This document shows, piece after piece, positions 33,140-43,095 of a stretch of DNA of 64,000 nucleotides. Every line of letters starts with the position of its first letter. Within the stretch, counting starts at the first letter, position 1. This stretch comes from Lysobacter changpingensis (GTDB lineage: Bacteria > Pseudomonadota > Gammaproteobacteria > Xanthomonadales > Xanthomonadaceae): contig NZ_JADWPE010000003.1 of the NCBI RefSeq assembly GCF_017308985.1, positions 1,302,001 through 1,366,000 on the forward strand, written 5' to 3'. The translations under genes and the position numbers were made by a program. The notes beneath the pieces are model-generated. The model worked only from the letters and a program-made list of their open reading frames with translations, did no database searches and was not told where the DNA came from.

Positions 33140-34881
33140 CCGGCGGTCTCCAGGCACGGTTGGCTGGGCACGGCGCCGAGGTAGCGCTCGCGCTTCTTCG
33201 GGCGAAGCTTTTCCAGGTCGACCTCGATCAGCCCGTCGACCGCATCGCTGAACGCCGGATCCACGCCGAACGCGAGGAATCGCGCGCCACCCGGTTCGCA
33301 CAGCTCGGTGTACTGCTTGTAGAGCATCGGCAGCGTGGCGCCGAGCGCGTCGAGGTTGTTCTTCAGCACGCGGAACGCGGTGGCCGCGTCCACTTCGCCG
33401 AATTGCGGCGGCGCGGCCTGGTAGACGAACGGCTGGCGCGAGACCGCACTGTGCGCCTCGCTGCCGTAGTAGCGCGCGTAGTAGGCGACGATCTGCTCGC
33501 GCGCGGCGGCCGGCAGCGCGGCGCTGATCGACACCGGCCCGAACAGGTAACGCACGTTCGGATGCGCCGCCAGGTACGCGCCGATGCCCTGCCACAGGTA
33601 ATCGATGCTGCGGCTGCCCCAGTAATCGGGTGCGACGAAGCTGCGCCCCAGTTCCATGCCCTGCGCGATGCGCGGCACCGCGTCGTCGGCGTAGGCGAAC
33701 AGCGACGCGGTGTAGAACCCGGCCAGGCCGCGTTCGGCAAGCACGCTGGCACCGCGCGCGATGCGATACGCGCCGGCGATCTTCGCCGCCTGCGCATCCC
33801 ACAGCACGATGTGTTCGTACCAGCTGTCGTAGACATCGACATCCAACCGCTGGCCGGTGCCCTCGCCCACCGCGCGGAAGGTGAGTTCGCGCAGGCGGCC
33901 GATTTCCTGCAGCAGCGGCGAACCGGCGGCGAGCCTTCCGACGCGGATCTGCTTGCCGTCGAAGGTCTGGCCGAGCAGCGTCATCGCGTCGACCCCTTCA
34001 CGCACCTGCGCCGGATCGAGCGGATCGATGAGCGGCGCGACCAGCGGCGCGGCGGGCTCGGCCGCGATGGAGGTGGCCGAATCGCCGCGACGGCGACCGA
34101 GCGAGAACAGCTCGCGACGCACATCGCGCAGCACGCGCTGCGGGTTTCCATCGGCCGGCAACACCAGCGGCGTGCCGATGCGCAGGGCGATGCGGTGCGC
34201 GCGGCGGGCGAACATCTCGCGCGCCAGCAGCGCGGTACCGGCCGGCTTGAACAACACCGAGGCGCCGTAGAACAGCGCTGAATTGCGTGCTTCGATCCGC
34301 ACCGGCAGCACCGGCGCGCCACTCGCGCGGGCGAAGCGCAGGAAGCCGCGCCGCCAGCGCCCGTCGGTCACGCCGCGCAGGCCGAGCCGCGCGACTTCGC
34401 CGGCGGGAAAGACGATCACGCACTCGTCGGCGGCCAGCGCGGCATCGATGGCGGCCAGGCTTTGCGGGCTCGGTCGCCCGCCGAGGATGCGCACCGGCAG
34501 CAGCAGGCCCTCGAGCGGTTCCAGCGCGCCGAGCAGGTCGTTGGCGACGATCCGCACGTCCCGGCGCACGCGGCCGACGGCGTCGAGCAGGGCGAGCGCA
34601 TCGAGCGCGCCCGACGGGTGGTTGGCGACGATCAGCAGCCGGCCCGTGGCGGGGATGCGCCCGAGTTCGTCCGCATCGACGGTGTAGCGCGCCTGCAGGT
34701 GGTCGAGCCCCGCGGCGACGAAGTCGAAATCGCGCAGGTGGCCGTTGGCATGCAGGAATTCCTCGACCTGGTCGAATCGCGACCAGCGGCCGATCGTGCG
34801 CAGCAGCGGCCGGGCGACGCTCGCGCGGCGGCCCCGGAACCAGTGCGGAAAGCGTTCTTGCAGGCGGCGTTCGAGTGGCAT
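33136..34881 (-). CDS. Fused PlsC-type acyltransferase and OlsB-like GNAT acyltransferase
   Basis: A 581-residue two-domain protein. The N-terminal half is a lysophospholipid-type acyltransferase: the catalytic HxxxxD is in LLIVANHPSGALDALALLD, with VIVFPAGEVARLG and PVLPVRIEARNSALFYG following. The C-terminal half, from about residue 310, resembles the GNAT-like hemolysin/OlsB N-acyltransferases: LRELTFRAVGEGTGQRLDVD, YDSWYEHIVLWDAQAAKIAG, and GMELGRSFVAPDYWGS, then LWQGIGAYL. Together these suggest two-step acylation, as in ornithine-type aminolipid synthesis. The start at 34881 is preferred; ATG at 34896 is possible. It is coupled to the phosphoesterase gene, supporting a lipid pathway. 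The exact product is inferred. Confidence 0.82.
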   Translation of the reverse strand: MPLERRLQERFPHWFRGRRASVARPLLRTIGRWSRFDQVEEFLHANGHLRDFDFVAAGLDHLQARYTVDADELGRIPATGRLLIVANHPSGALDALALLDAVGRVRRDVRIVANDLLGALEPLEGLLLPVRILGGRPSPQSLAAIDAALAADECVIVFPAGEVARLGLRGVTDGRWRRGFLRFARASGAPVLPVRIEARNSALFYGASVLFKPAGTALLAREMFARRAHRIALRIGTPLVLPADGNPQRVLRDVRRELFSLGRRRGDSATSIAAEPAAPLVAPLIDPLDPAQVREGVDAMTLLGQTFDGKQIRVGRLAAGSPLLQEIGRLRELTFRAVGEGTGQRLDVDVYDSWYEHIVLWDAQAAKIAGAYRIARGASVLAERGLAGFYTASLFAYADDAVPRIAQGMELGRSFVAPDYWGSRSIDYLWQGIGAYLAAHPNVRYLFGPVSISAALPAAAREQIVAYYARYYGSEAHSAVSRQPFVYQAAPPQFGEVDAATAFRVLKNNLDALGATLPMLYKQYTELCEPGGARFLAFGVDPAFSDAVDGLIEVDLEKLRPKKRERYLGAVPSQPCLETAG

Positions 34882-35147
34882 GCAGCGTGCGCGCATCGCC
34901 CCGGCGGGGCGTTCGCCGCGGAAGGTTGGGCGCGCATGGCGACAGGGAGGTGGCGGTTTGGGGACAGGAACGTGACAGCCCGGCGATTGGGCGGTTCCAG
35001 GGCGTTGTTCAGCCGGCGCGGCGCCCGCGAACGCCCTGCAGCGCTTAACCAGCGCGCAACATCTCCATGGCGCACAATGCGCCGACCCGGCCGAGCCTGT
35101 ATCATGCGCGGCCATCCTTTCATCCGAATCAAGGGATATTGACCTCG

Positions 35148-36368
35148 ATGTCCAGCTACCTGTTCACCTCCGAATCCGTCTCCGAAGGCCATCCGGACAA
35201 GATCGCCGACCAGATCTCCGATGCCGTCCTGGACGCGATCCTGGCCCAGGACAAGCGCGCACGCGTGGCCTGCGAGACGCTGGTGAAGACGGGCGCCGCG
35301 ATCGTCGCCGGCGAAGTCACCACGACCGCGTGGGTCGACATCGAGTCGCTGGCGCGCCGCGTGATCAACGAGATCGGCTACAACAATTCCGACGTCGGCT
35401 TCGACGGCCACACCTGCGCGATCATCAACATGCTCGGCAAGCAGTCGCCGGACATCGCCGCGGGCGTGGACCGCAAGAAGCCGGAAGAACAGGGCGCGGG
35501 CGACCAGGGCCTGATGTTCGGCTACGCCTGCAACGAGGCGCCGGAATTCATGCCGGCCCCGATCTACTACTCGCACCGCCTGGTCGAGCAGCAGGCCAAG
35601 ATCCGCAAGAAGAAGAACTCGCCGCTGCCGTGGCTGCGTCCGGACGCGAAGTCGCAGGTCACGCTGCGCTATGACGCCAACCACAACGTCGCCGGCCTCG
35701 ACGCCGTCGTGCTGTCCACGCAGCACGATCCGGGCATCAAGCAGAAGGACCTGGTCGAAGGCGTGTACGAGAACATCCTGCGCCCGGTGCTTCCGAAGAA
35801 GTGGCTCGAGTCGCTGCCGAAGAACAAGATCCACATCAACCCGACCGGCATCTTCGTGATCGGCGGCCCGGTGGGCGACTGCGGCCTGACCGGCCGCAAG
35901 ATCATCGTCGACAGCTACGGCGGCATGGCCCGTCACGGCGGCGGTGCGTTCTCGGGCAAGGATCCGTCGAAGGTCGACCGTTCGGCCGCCTACGCCGCGC
36001 GCTACGTCGCCAAGAACATCGTCGCCGCCGGCCTGGCCGACCGCTGCGAAGTGCAGGTGTCCTACGCCATCGGCGTGGCCGAGCCGACCTCGATTTCGGT
36101 CACCACCTTCGGCACCGGCAAGATCCCGGACGAGAAGATCGAGAAGCTGATCCGCAAGCACTTCGACCTGCGTCCGTACGGCATCGTGAAGATGCTCGAC
36201 CTGATCCACCCGGTCTACCAGGACACCGCCGCCTACGGCCACTTCGGTCGCAAGCCGAAGGAAGTGTCCTACGTCGACGGCGCCGGCAAGAAGCAGACCG
36301 CCACGGCCTTCTCGTGGGAGAAGACCGACCGCGCCGATGCCCTGCGCGCCGATGCGAAGCTGAAGTAA
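35148..36368 (+). CDS. metK: S-adenosylmethionine synthetase
   Basis: The 406-residue enzyme starts [20 protein letters not shown] and shows the ATP and phosphate motifs [16 protein letters not shown] and [20 protein letters not shown]. It makes S-adenosylmethionine from methionine and ATP. The length is slightly above the 384 of E. coli MetK because of short insertions around [20 protein letters not shown]. An in-frame ATG at 35067 is upstream of a -10-like TATCAT and is rejected. It is followed by a strong terminator, then by ahcY with its own riboswitch and by metF, so the methyl cycle is clustered but separately controlled. I found no SAM riboswitch in its leader. Confidence 0.98.
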   Translation: MSSYLFTSESVSEGHPDKIADQISDAVLDAILAQDKRARVACETLVKTGAAIVAGEVTTTAWVDIESLARRVINEIGYNNSDVGFDGHTCAIINMLGKQSPDIAAGVDRKKPEEQGAGDQGLMFGYACNEAPEFMPAPIYYSHRLVEQQAKIRKKKNSPLPWLRPDAKSQVTLRYDANHNVAGLDAVVLSTQHDPGIKQKDLVEGVYENILRPVLPKKWLESLPKNKIHINPTGIFVIGGPVGDCGLTGRKIIVDSYGGMARHGGGAFSGKDPSKVDRSAAYAARYVAKNIVAAGLADRCEVQVSYAIGVAEPTSISVTTFGTGKIPDEKIEKLIRKHFDLRPYGIVKMLDLIHPVYQDTAAYGHFGRKPKEVSYVDGAGKKQTATAFSWEKTDRADALRADAKLK

Positions 36369-36423
36369 GGCATCGCCACCCCAAAGCTCCTCCCGCTCGT
36401 CCGGAAGGGGCCGGGGAGAAAGG

Positions 36424-36449
36424 AAAAAGGCCGCGAAAGCGGCCTTTTT
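36424..36449 (+). terminator. Rho-independent terminator of metK
   Basis: GGCCGC and GCGGCC pair around a GAAA tetraloop, flanked by AAAAA and TTTTT, 60 bases after the metK stop. It could act in both directions. Confidence 0.92.
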
Positions 36450-36510
36450 CATGCCTGCGCGACGACGCCCGGGACCGCGCCGGGTTCACTCATCCGGGGC
36501 CATGAACGGC

Positions 36511-36613
36511 TAGAATGCGCGTTCCCGCCGAGGGGCGCTGCAAGTCCGGAACCTCCATCTCCTGGAGGCACGGAATCAGGCTCGGCAGGACCGAACACGA
36601 ACAACGGCGCCCG
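36511..36613 (+). promoter_or_regulatory. SAH riboswitch with promoter -10, upstream of ahcY
   Basis: The core CCGAGGGGCGCTGCAA starts at 36528. A variable hairpin (CCTCCATCTCCTGGAGG) follows, then CAGGCTCGGCAGGACCGAAC and AACGGCGCCC, ending at 36613. This order (CCGAGG-GCGCTGCAA, CAGGCTCGG, AACGGCGC) is the S-adenosylhomocysteine riboswitch. A TAGAAT -10 box at 36511-36516 would start the RNA a few bases before the switch. SAH binding is expected to raise expression of ahcY, which destroys SAH. Between the switch and the gene (36620-36675) lies a CCCTCACCCC-type repeat fragment. Confidence 0.93.
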
Positions 36614-36693
36614 GTTTGGCAGGCCTCCACGGCCGGCCCTCACCCCACCCTCTCCCGCGAGCGGGAGAACGGGACACAAACCGGAGCAATCTG

Positions 36694-38154
<1,461 letters not shown>

Positions 38155-38184
38155 TCCACGGCGGTATCGCTCCGCGATGCACGG

Positions 38185-38213
38185 AAACGGGCGCTTCGGC
38201 GCCCGTTTCTTTT
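38185..38213 (+). terminator. Rho-independent terminator of ahcY
   Basis: AAACGGGCGC pairs with GCGCCCGTTT around a TTCG tetraloop and is followed by CTTTT, 30 bases after the stop codon. Confidence 0.93.
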
Positions 38214-38297
38214 GGACGACCGTCCACGCCGCCAAAGTCCGTTCAATTCATCGCGATGAAGAGATAAACTCTCCCGAACCCTCTGCGAGCGGCCCGC

Positions 38298-39125
38298 ATG
38301 CCCACGCCCATCAGCTTCGAGTTCTATCCGCCCAAGACCGACGAGCAGCGCGCGCAGCTCGACAAGACAGCGGCGAAGCTCAAGTCGCACAAGCCCGAGT
38401 ACGTCTCGTGCACCTTCGGCGCGGGCGGTTCGACGCTGAGCTACACGCCCGAGACAGTCGAGCGCCTGCACCGGGAACACGGGCTGGATGCAGCGCCGCA
38501 CCTGTCCTGTGTCGGCGGCACGCGCGCGGAACTGGGCGAACTGCTGGAACGCTACAAGGCCATGGGCTGCCACCGCATCGTCGCGCTGCGCGGCGACCTG
38601 CCCTCGGGCATGGGCCACACCGGCGATTTCCGCTACGCGACCGAACTGGTCGAGTTCATCCGCCGCGAGCACGACGGTTATTTCCACATCGAGGTCGGCT
38701 GTTATCCGGAATGCCATCCGCAGTCCGACGACGCGCTCGCCGACCTGCGCCACTTCAAGGCGAAGGTGGATGCCGGCGCGAACGGCGCGATCACGCAGTA
38801 CTTCTACAACGCGGATGCGTATTTCCGTTTCGTCGACGATGCGCGCCGGCTCGGCGTGGACGTTCCGATCGTGCCGGGCATCATGCCGATCTCGAACTTT
38901 TCGCAGCTTCGCCGTTTCTCCGATGCGTGCGGCGCGGAGATCCCGCGCTGGATCGGCAAGCGCATGCAGGCCTACGGCGACGACGTGGAATCGATCCGCG
39001 AGTTCGCCGCCGATTTCGTCGCGGACATGTGCCGTCGCCTGGTCGAGGGCGGCGCTCCGGGCCTGCATTTCTACACGCTGAACCTGACCAAACCGACGCT
39101 GTCCGTGCTCGCGCGCATGGGCTGA
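38298..39125 (+). CDS. metF: Methylenetetrahydrofolate reductase
   Basis: A 275-residue TIM-barrel enzyme, the standard bacterial size. It shows SFEFYPPKTDEQRAQLDKTA with the conserved catalytic Glu in FEFYPP, YVSCTFGAGGSTLSYT, RIVALRGDLPSGMG, QYFYNADAYFRFVDDARRLG and PIVPGIMPISNFSQLRRFSD. It uses FAD and NADH to make 5-methyltetrahydrofolate for methionine synthesis, closing the cycle with metK and ahcY upstream. It has its own start region after the ahcY terminator. Confidence 0.97.
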   Translation: MPTPISFEFYPPKTDEQRAQLDKTAAKLKSHKPEYVSCTFGAGGSTLSYTPETVERLHREHGLDAAPHLSCVGGTRAELGELLERYKAMGCHRIVALRGDLPSGMGHTGDFRYATELVEFIRREHDGYFHIEVGCYPECHPQSDDALADLRHFKAKVDAGANGAITQYFYNADAYFRFVDDARRLGVDVPIVPGIMPISNFSQLRRFSDACGAEIPRWIGKRMQAYGDDVESIREFAADFVADMCRRLVEGGAPGLHFYTLNLTKPTLSVLARMG

Positions 39126-39204
39126 CGAAGCGGCGATCTCACACGCGGTATTGACGGTTCCGGGCGGACGATGAGCGCACCCGCCCCCCCCCCCGGGAAC
39201 CGAC

Positions 39205-39780
39205 ATGAAACCGCCGCGTTCGATTGCGGCGTGGAGTGCGATCCTCGCGTTGTCGTGCGCGCTTGCCCCCGCGCATGCCGCAGGCGCCCTCCACCGTTGC
39301 GAGACTTCCGACGGCTCGGCCGTCTACACCGACAGCGCCTGCGCCGCGTTCGACGCGAAGCCTTCGCCGATGTCGAGCGAACTGATCAGCCGTCTTGCGA
39401 TGGACGATGCGGCGTTCGCCACCGATTCCGCGCGCACGCGTTCGCTCTCCAACGCGATCCGCACCCGCCGCGCACCGCAGGCCGGCTGCGCACGCAGCCC
39501 CACCCAACTGTCGATCGACCTGCTCGCGTCCTTCGCCATGGGCGATGTGAACCGCATCGCCGAAAGCGTGCACTGGCCCGGCCTTCGCCATCGGCAGGCG
39601 CACGTGGTGATGAACCGGCTGCAGCAACTGGCGCGGCAGTCGCTCATCGACGCCAGCTTCTGGCCGGGTTTCGCCGGCGGTGGGGGCAGCGGCGCGATGC
39701 AGCTGACCTTCGCCCGGCCGCAACGCGTGATGGAAGTCGGCGTGGAGCGGTACGCCGGCTGCTACTTCGTGCGCTTCTGA
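39205..39780 (+). CDS. Exported hypothetical protein with DUF4124-like N-terminus (paralogue 1)
   Basis: A 191-residue protein with a signal peptide (SAILALSCALAPAHAAGA). Immediately after it comes LHRCETSDGSAVYTDSACAA, the short Cys-containing pattern of DUF4124-like domains. The remainder includes CARSPTQLSIDLLASFAMGD, VHWPGLRHRQAHVVMNRLQQ and a C-terminal RYAGCYFVRF. The same blocks appear in the next gene, so the two are diverged tandem duplicates. Eleven consecutive C bases end ten bases upstream of the start codon (39184-39194), within the expected ribosome-binding region. Function unknown; the location is probably periplasmic. Confidence 0.75.
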   Translation: MKPPRSIAAWSAILALSCALAPAHAAGALHRCETSDGSAVYTDSACAAFDAKPSPMSSELISRLAMDDAAFATDSARTRSLSNAIRTRRAPQAGCARSPTQLSIDLLASFAMGDVNRIAESVHWPGLRHRQAHVVMNRLQQLARQSLIDASFWPGFAGGGGSGAMQLTFARPQRVMEVGVERYAGCYFVRF

Positions 39781-39857
39781 ATGCCGCCCCGAACACCGCG
39801 CGCGGATGTGCGATGCACGCACTGTGCGACGGCGATCCGCCCCGCTAGTCTGCGCCG

Positions 39858-40466
39858 ATGCCCGTGCCCGCCCGCCCGTTCCTCGTCGTCTCCGCCTTGT
39901 TGTCCCTGGCGTGGTCCGCGCCGGCCCCCGCGCAGGTGCGGCACTGCGTGCTGCCCGATGGGCAGAGCGTGTTCACCGATCGCGGCTGCGAGGAAGTCGG
40001 CGGCGTCGAACAGGTGCAGCAGGGTCCGCCGGTCGTCGGCAATGTCGAGAAGAAGCGCGGCGGCGGCTGCGCCCGCAATATCGACGACCTGCTGTTCGAG
40101 ATGAACACCGCCTTCGGCGCGCACGACGCCAACCGCCTCGCCGGCGTCTACCACTGGGCCGGCATGTCCGGCAGCAGCGCGTACCGGGTAATGGAGCGGC
40201 TGGATGCGATCGTGCAGCGACCGCTGGTGGACATCGTGCCGGTAATGCCCGAGGACGAGCCAGCACTGGTGGCCGAGCCGGCACCGTCCTACTCCGCCTT
40301 CGCAGACGCCGAACTCCACGCCGTCACCGCCGAAGCACCCACGGCCCCGCCGCCGCGAGTGCCGGTCGCCGTGCGCGTGGAGCAGACGCAGGAGAACGGC
40401 ATCACCCCGTCGCGGACCGTGTTCGGCCTGCAGAAGCATTTCGGCTGCTGGTGGATCAAGGGCTGA
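39858..40466 (+). CDS. Exported hypothetical protein with DUF4124-like N-terminus (paralogue 2)
   Basis: A 202-residue protein, signal peptide LVVSALLSLAWSAPAPAQ, then VRHCVLPDGQSVFTDRGCEE. The middle CARNIDDLLFEMNTAFGAHD and VYHWAGMSGSSAYRVMERLD align with the preceding protein, as does the end FGLQKHFGCWWIKG. Between them it has an added Pro/Ala/Val-rich linker of about 40 residues. The Cys pattern and the HW motif are kept in both copies, which suggests a common fold. It lies 77 bases downstream of paralogue 1. A short hairpin, GACCGG/CCGGTC, follows the stop. Confidence 0.75.
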   Translation: MPVPARPFLVVSALLSLAWSAPAPAQVRHCVLPDGQSVFTDRGCEEVGGVEQVQQGPPVVGNVEKKRGGGCARNIDDLLFEMNTAFGAHDANRLAGVYHWAGMSGSSAYRVMERLDAIVQRPLVDIVPVMPEDEPALVAEPAPSYSAFADAELHAVTAEAPTAPPPRVPVAVRVEQTQENGITPSRTVFGLQKHFGCWWIKG

Positions 40467-40549
40467 AGCGCCGCGACCGGCAAGCCCGGTCGTTTGGGAA
40501 GCCGGCGCGACGCGGGCACAATAGCGGTTTCCCCTGACGGAATGCCGCG

Positions 40550-41461
40550 ATGCAATACCCCGACTGGATCTGGCACAACGGCGCGATCAAGCGCTGGGCC
40601 GACGCCACCACGCACGTGATGTCGCACGCGCTGCATTACGGCTCGTCCGTCTTCGAAGGCATCCGCTGCTACCAGACGCCCGGCGGCCCGGTGATCTTCC
40701 GCCTCACCGACCACAACACCCGCCTGTTCGCCTCGGCGAAGATCTACGACATGGCGATGCCGTACTCGCTGGAGCAGATCAACGCGGCCTGCCGCGAGGT
40801 CATCCGCGCGAACGAGAACACCACCGACTACCTGCGCCCGGTCGCCTACCGCGGCCTGGGCGGCTTCGGCCTGTCGGCCGACACGCCGACCGACGTCGCC
40901 GTCGCCACGTGGAAGATGGGCCAGTACCTGGGCGCGAGCGTGCTCGAACAGGGCATCGACGCCTGCGTGTCGAGCTGGCAGCGATTCGCCCCGAACACCC
41001 TGCCGGCCGGCGCGAAGGCGGGCGGCAATTACCTCTCCGGCCAGCTGGTCGCGCGCGAGGCGCGTCGCCTCGGCTTCGGCGAAGGCATCGCGCTGGCGTC
41101 GACCGGCCTGTTGTCGGAAGGCGCCGGCGAGAACCTGTTCCTCGTCTTCGACGGCGCGCTGCACACGACGCCGGTGAGCGCGGCGCTGCTCAACGGCATC
41201 ACGCGCAACACGATCATCACCCTCGCCCGCGACGCCGGCATCGAAGTGGTCGAACGCGACCTGCCGCGCGAGTACCTGTACCTGTGCGACGAGTTGTTCA
41301 TGTGCGGCACCGCGGCCGAGATCACCCCGATCCGTTCGGTCGATGGCCGACAGGTCGGCGCCGGCAAGCCGGGCCCGCTGACGCGGCGCATCCAGGATCT
41401 GTTCTTCGGCCTGTTCGACGGCAAGACGCCGGACAAGTACGGCTGGTTGGAAGCGCTGTAA
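40550..41461 (+). CDS. ilvE: Branched-chain amino acid aminotransferase
   Basis: A 303-residue fold-type IV PLP enzyme. Landmarks: MSHALHYGSSVFEGIRCYQT, AYRGLGGFGLS, the PLP Lys in PAGAKAGGNYLSGQLVAREA, LSEGAGENLFLV, LLNGITRNTIITLARD and MCGTAAEITPIRSVDGRQVG. It interconverts valine, leucine and isoleucine with their keto acids using 2-oxoglutarate/glutamate. The length and EGIR motif are those of the bacterial IlvE subgroup rather than D-amino acid transaminase or PabC. The gene stands alone, and a terminator follows after 22 bases. Confidence 0.95.
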   Translation: MQYPDWIWHNGAIKRWADATTHVMSHALHYGSSVFEGIRCYQTPGGPVIFRLTDHNTRLFASAKIYDMAMPYSLEQINAACREVIRANENTTDYLRPVAYRGLGGFGLSADTPTDVAVATWKMGQYLGASVLEQGIDACVSSWQRFAPNTLPAGAKAGGNYLSGQLVAREARRLGFGEGIALASTGLLSEGAGENLFLVFDGALHTTPVSAALLNGITRNTIITLARDAGIEVVERDLPREYLYLCDELFMCGTAAEITPIRSVDGRQVGAGKPGPLTRRIQDLFFGLFDGKTPDKYGWLEAL

Positions 41462-41483
41462 GCGAGCGCATTGTCGTGGATGG

Positions 41484-41507
41484 AAAAGGCGCCGGGAGGC
41501 GCCTTTT
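41484..41507 (+). terminator. Rho-independent terminator of ilvE
   Basis: AAAAGGCGCC pairs with GGCGCCTTTT around a four-base loop, followed by CTGTT. Symmetry of the A and T ends means it could also end transcripts from the other side. Confidence 0.88.
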
Positions 41508-41579
41508 CTGTTGGTGCGGTCGATGGCGTGCTTGCGGGTGCGTGTGGGCGTGCGTGTCGCACCATCACCCGTTGTTCTT

Positions 41580-41654
41580 GTAGCCCGGTAAGCGAAGCGC
41601 ACCCGGGGCCCGGCCGCCTCGCCTACCCGGGTGCGCTTCGCTTACCCGGGCTAC
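41580..41654. repeat. REP-type inverted pair (GTAGCCCGGG family)
   Basis: Two facing copies (GTAGCCCGGTAAGCGAAGCG and its inverse ending CGCTTACCCGGGCTAC) about 18 bp apart. It lies between the convergent ilvE and sensor-kinase genes. The left copy has lost one G of the CCCGGG core. Confidence 0.88.
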
Positions 41655-41709
41655 ACGAGCAGCACCACCTTCCCGAGAAGATCGCCCTTCCGAGAAGGGC
41701 AAACGCCTC

Positions 41710-43095
41710 TCACCCCACCGGAATCGAAATCACCGGCGAATCGAACGTCAGCGTCGCGATGACCCCGCGCGGTCCGCCCGGCCGCACCTGCACGTCCCAT
41801 GCGTAGAGCGTGCACAGCCGACGCACGATCGACAGGCCGATGCCACCGCCCTGCGAATGCCCCGCATGCGTGCCGCGATACCCACGCTGGAACAGCTTCG
41901 CCGCATCTTCCTCGCTGAGTCCCGGCCCCGAATCGACCACGTCCACCGAACGCCTGCCGATGCGCACCACGACCTCGCCTTCGGTCGTGTACTTCACCGC
42001 GTTGCCGATGAGGTTGCCCAGCGCCACCGACACCGCCGCTTCCGGCGCATCGACGATCAGGCTCGGTTCGCCTTCCACGCGCAGGTCCAGCGGCTTGCCG
42101 CCGAGCTGCGCCCGATGCGCATCGAGCAGTTGTTCGGCGACCCTCGCCACGTCGGTCGCGCCGTGCCCGCGCTCGTTGCGCGAGAGCAGCAGCAGCGCAC
42201 TGATCAGGTCCGTGCACTGCTGCTCGGCGCGCTGGATGCGCAGCAGGCGGTTGCGCGTCTTCTCGTCCACGTCGGGACGCGAAAGCAGCAGTTCGACCGC
42301 GCCCTTGATCACCGCCAGCGGCGTGCGCAGTTCATGGCTCACGTCGGCGTTGAACTCGCGGTCGCGCTGCACCACTTCGGTGAGCCGCTCGGCGTAATCG
42401 TCCAGCGCTTCGGCCAGCTGGCCGACTTCGTCGCTGGGGAAATGCGAGGCGAGGTTTTCCGGCTCCGCGCTACGGCCCGACTGCTTGAGACGCTTGGCGA
42501 GTTCGGTCACCGGGCTCATCACGCGCGAGGCCGACCACCAGCCCACCAGCAGCGAGAGCAGCGTGAACACGAACACCGACGCCCAGATCGCCCGCTGGAA
42601 CTGCGCTTCGCCACGCGAGGCCTGCGACATGTCGTAGGCGAGGAAGAACCATGCCTTGGGCGTCTTGCGCACGGCGAGCTTGTACGCGAATGGCTCGCCG
42701 TTGGCGACGCCGGTCATGCCGTAGATGCCGTCGCCCAGCTCGTACCATTCGGGCCAGTTCACCCGGACCGAATCGATCTTGTCGATCGGATAGACGTAGG
42801 CGCGGATCTGGTCGACGGCGAACTGCGGGTTCTCCGGATCCAGCTCGAACTGGCGCGCGGCCATTTCGATGTTCCGGTTCATCACGTCCTCGACCAGCTG
42901 GTTCTCCACGCGGTTGCGCGTCCAGTTGGTCGCCCACGCGAACAGCGCCGTCAGGCCGAAGCCCAGCAGCACGAACGCGAGGATGATGCGGCTGCGAAGC
43001 TGCCGCCGGAAACGGGTGCGCCTTCGCGGCGGTGCGGTTTCCTCGGCCACCCGGTCAGCCGTTGTCGGGCGCGGCGATGCGGTAACCGATGCCAT
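41710..43095 (-). CDS. Two-component sensor histidine kinase
   Basis: A 461-residue inner-membrane kinase. Helix 1 is at about residues 34-56 (IILAFVLLGFGLTALFAWA), a periplasmic sensor of about 115 residues follows (QFELDPENPQFAVDQIRAYV), and helix 2 is near 170-190 (ASVFVFTLLSLLVGWWSA) with HAMP. The H-box Asp-Val-Ser-His is in FNADVSHELRTPLAVIKGAV. The ATP domain includes NLIGNAVKYTTEGEVVVRIG (N-box), DSGPGLSEEDA (G1) and GGGIGLSIVRRLC (G2). It phosphorylates the response regulator encoded just upstream, with which it overlaps by 41 bases. The signal is unknown. Confidence 0.93.
   Translation of the reverse strand: MASVTASPRPTTADRVAEETAPPRRRTRFRRQLRSRIILAFVLLGFGLTALFAWATNWTRNRVENQLVEDVMNRNIEMAARQFELDPENPQFAVDQIRAYVYPIDKIDSVRVNWPEWYELGDGIYGMTGVANGEPFAYKLAVRKTPKAWFFLAYDMSQASRGEAQFQRAIWASVFVFTLLSLLVGWWSASRVMSPVTELAKRLKQSGRSAEPENLASHFPSDEVGQLAEALDDYAERLTEVVQRDREFNADVSHELRTPLAVIKGAVELLLSRPDVDEKTRNRLLRIQRAEQQCTDLISALLLLSRNERGHGATDVARVAEQLLDAHRAQLGGKPLDLRVEGEPSLIVDAPEAAVSVALGNLIGNAVKYTTEGEVVVRIGRRSVDVVDSGPGLSEEDAAKLFQRGYRGTHAGHSQGGGIGLSIVRRLCTLYAWDVQVRPGGPRGVIATLTFDSPVISIPVG

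Noticed and set aside
34897-35147. SAM riboswitch before metK
   Set aside because: No SAM-I, SAM-II or related core is visible in this leader.
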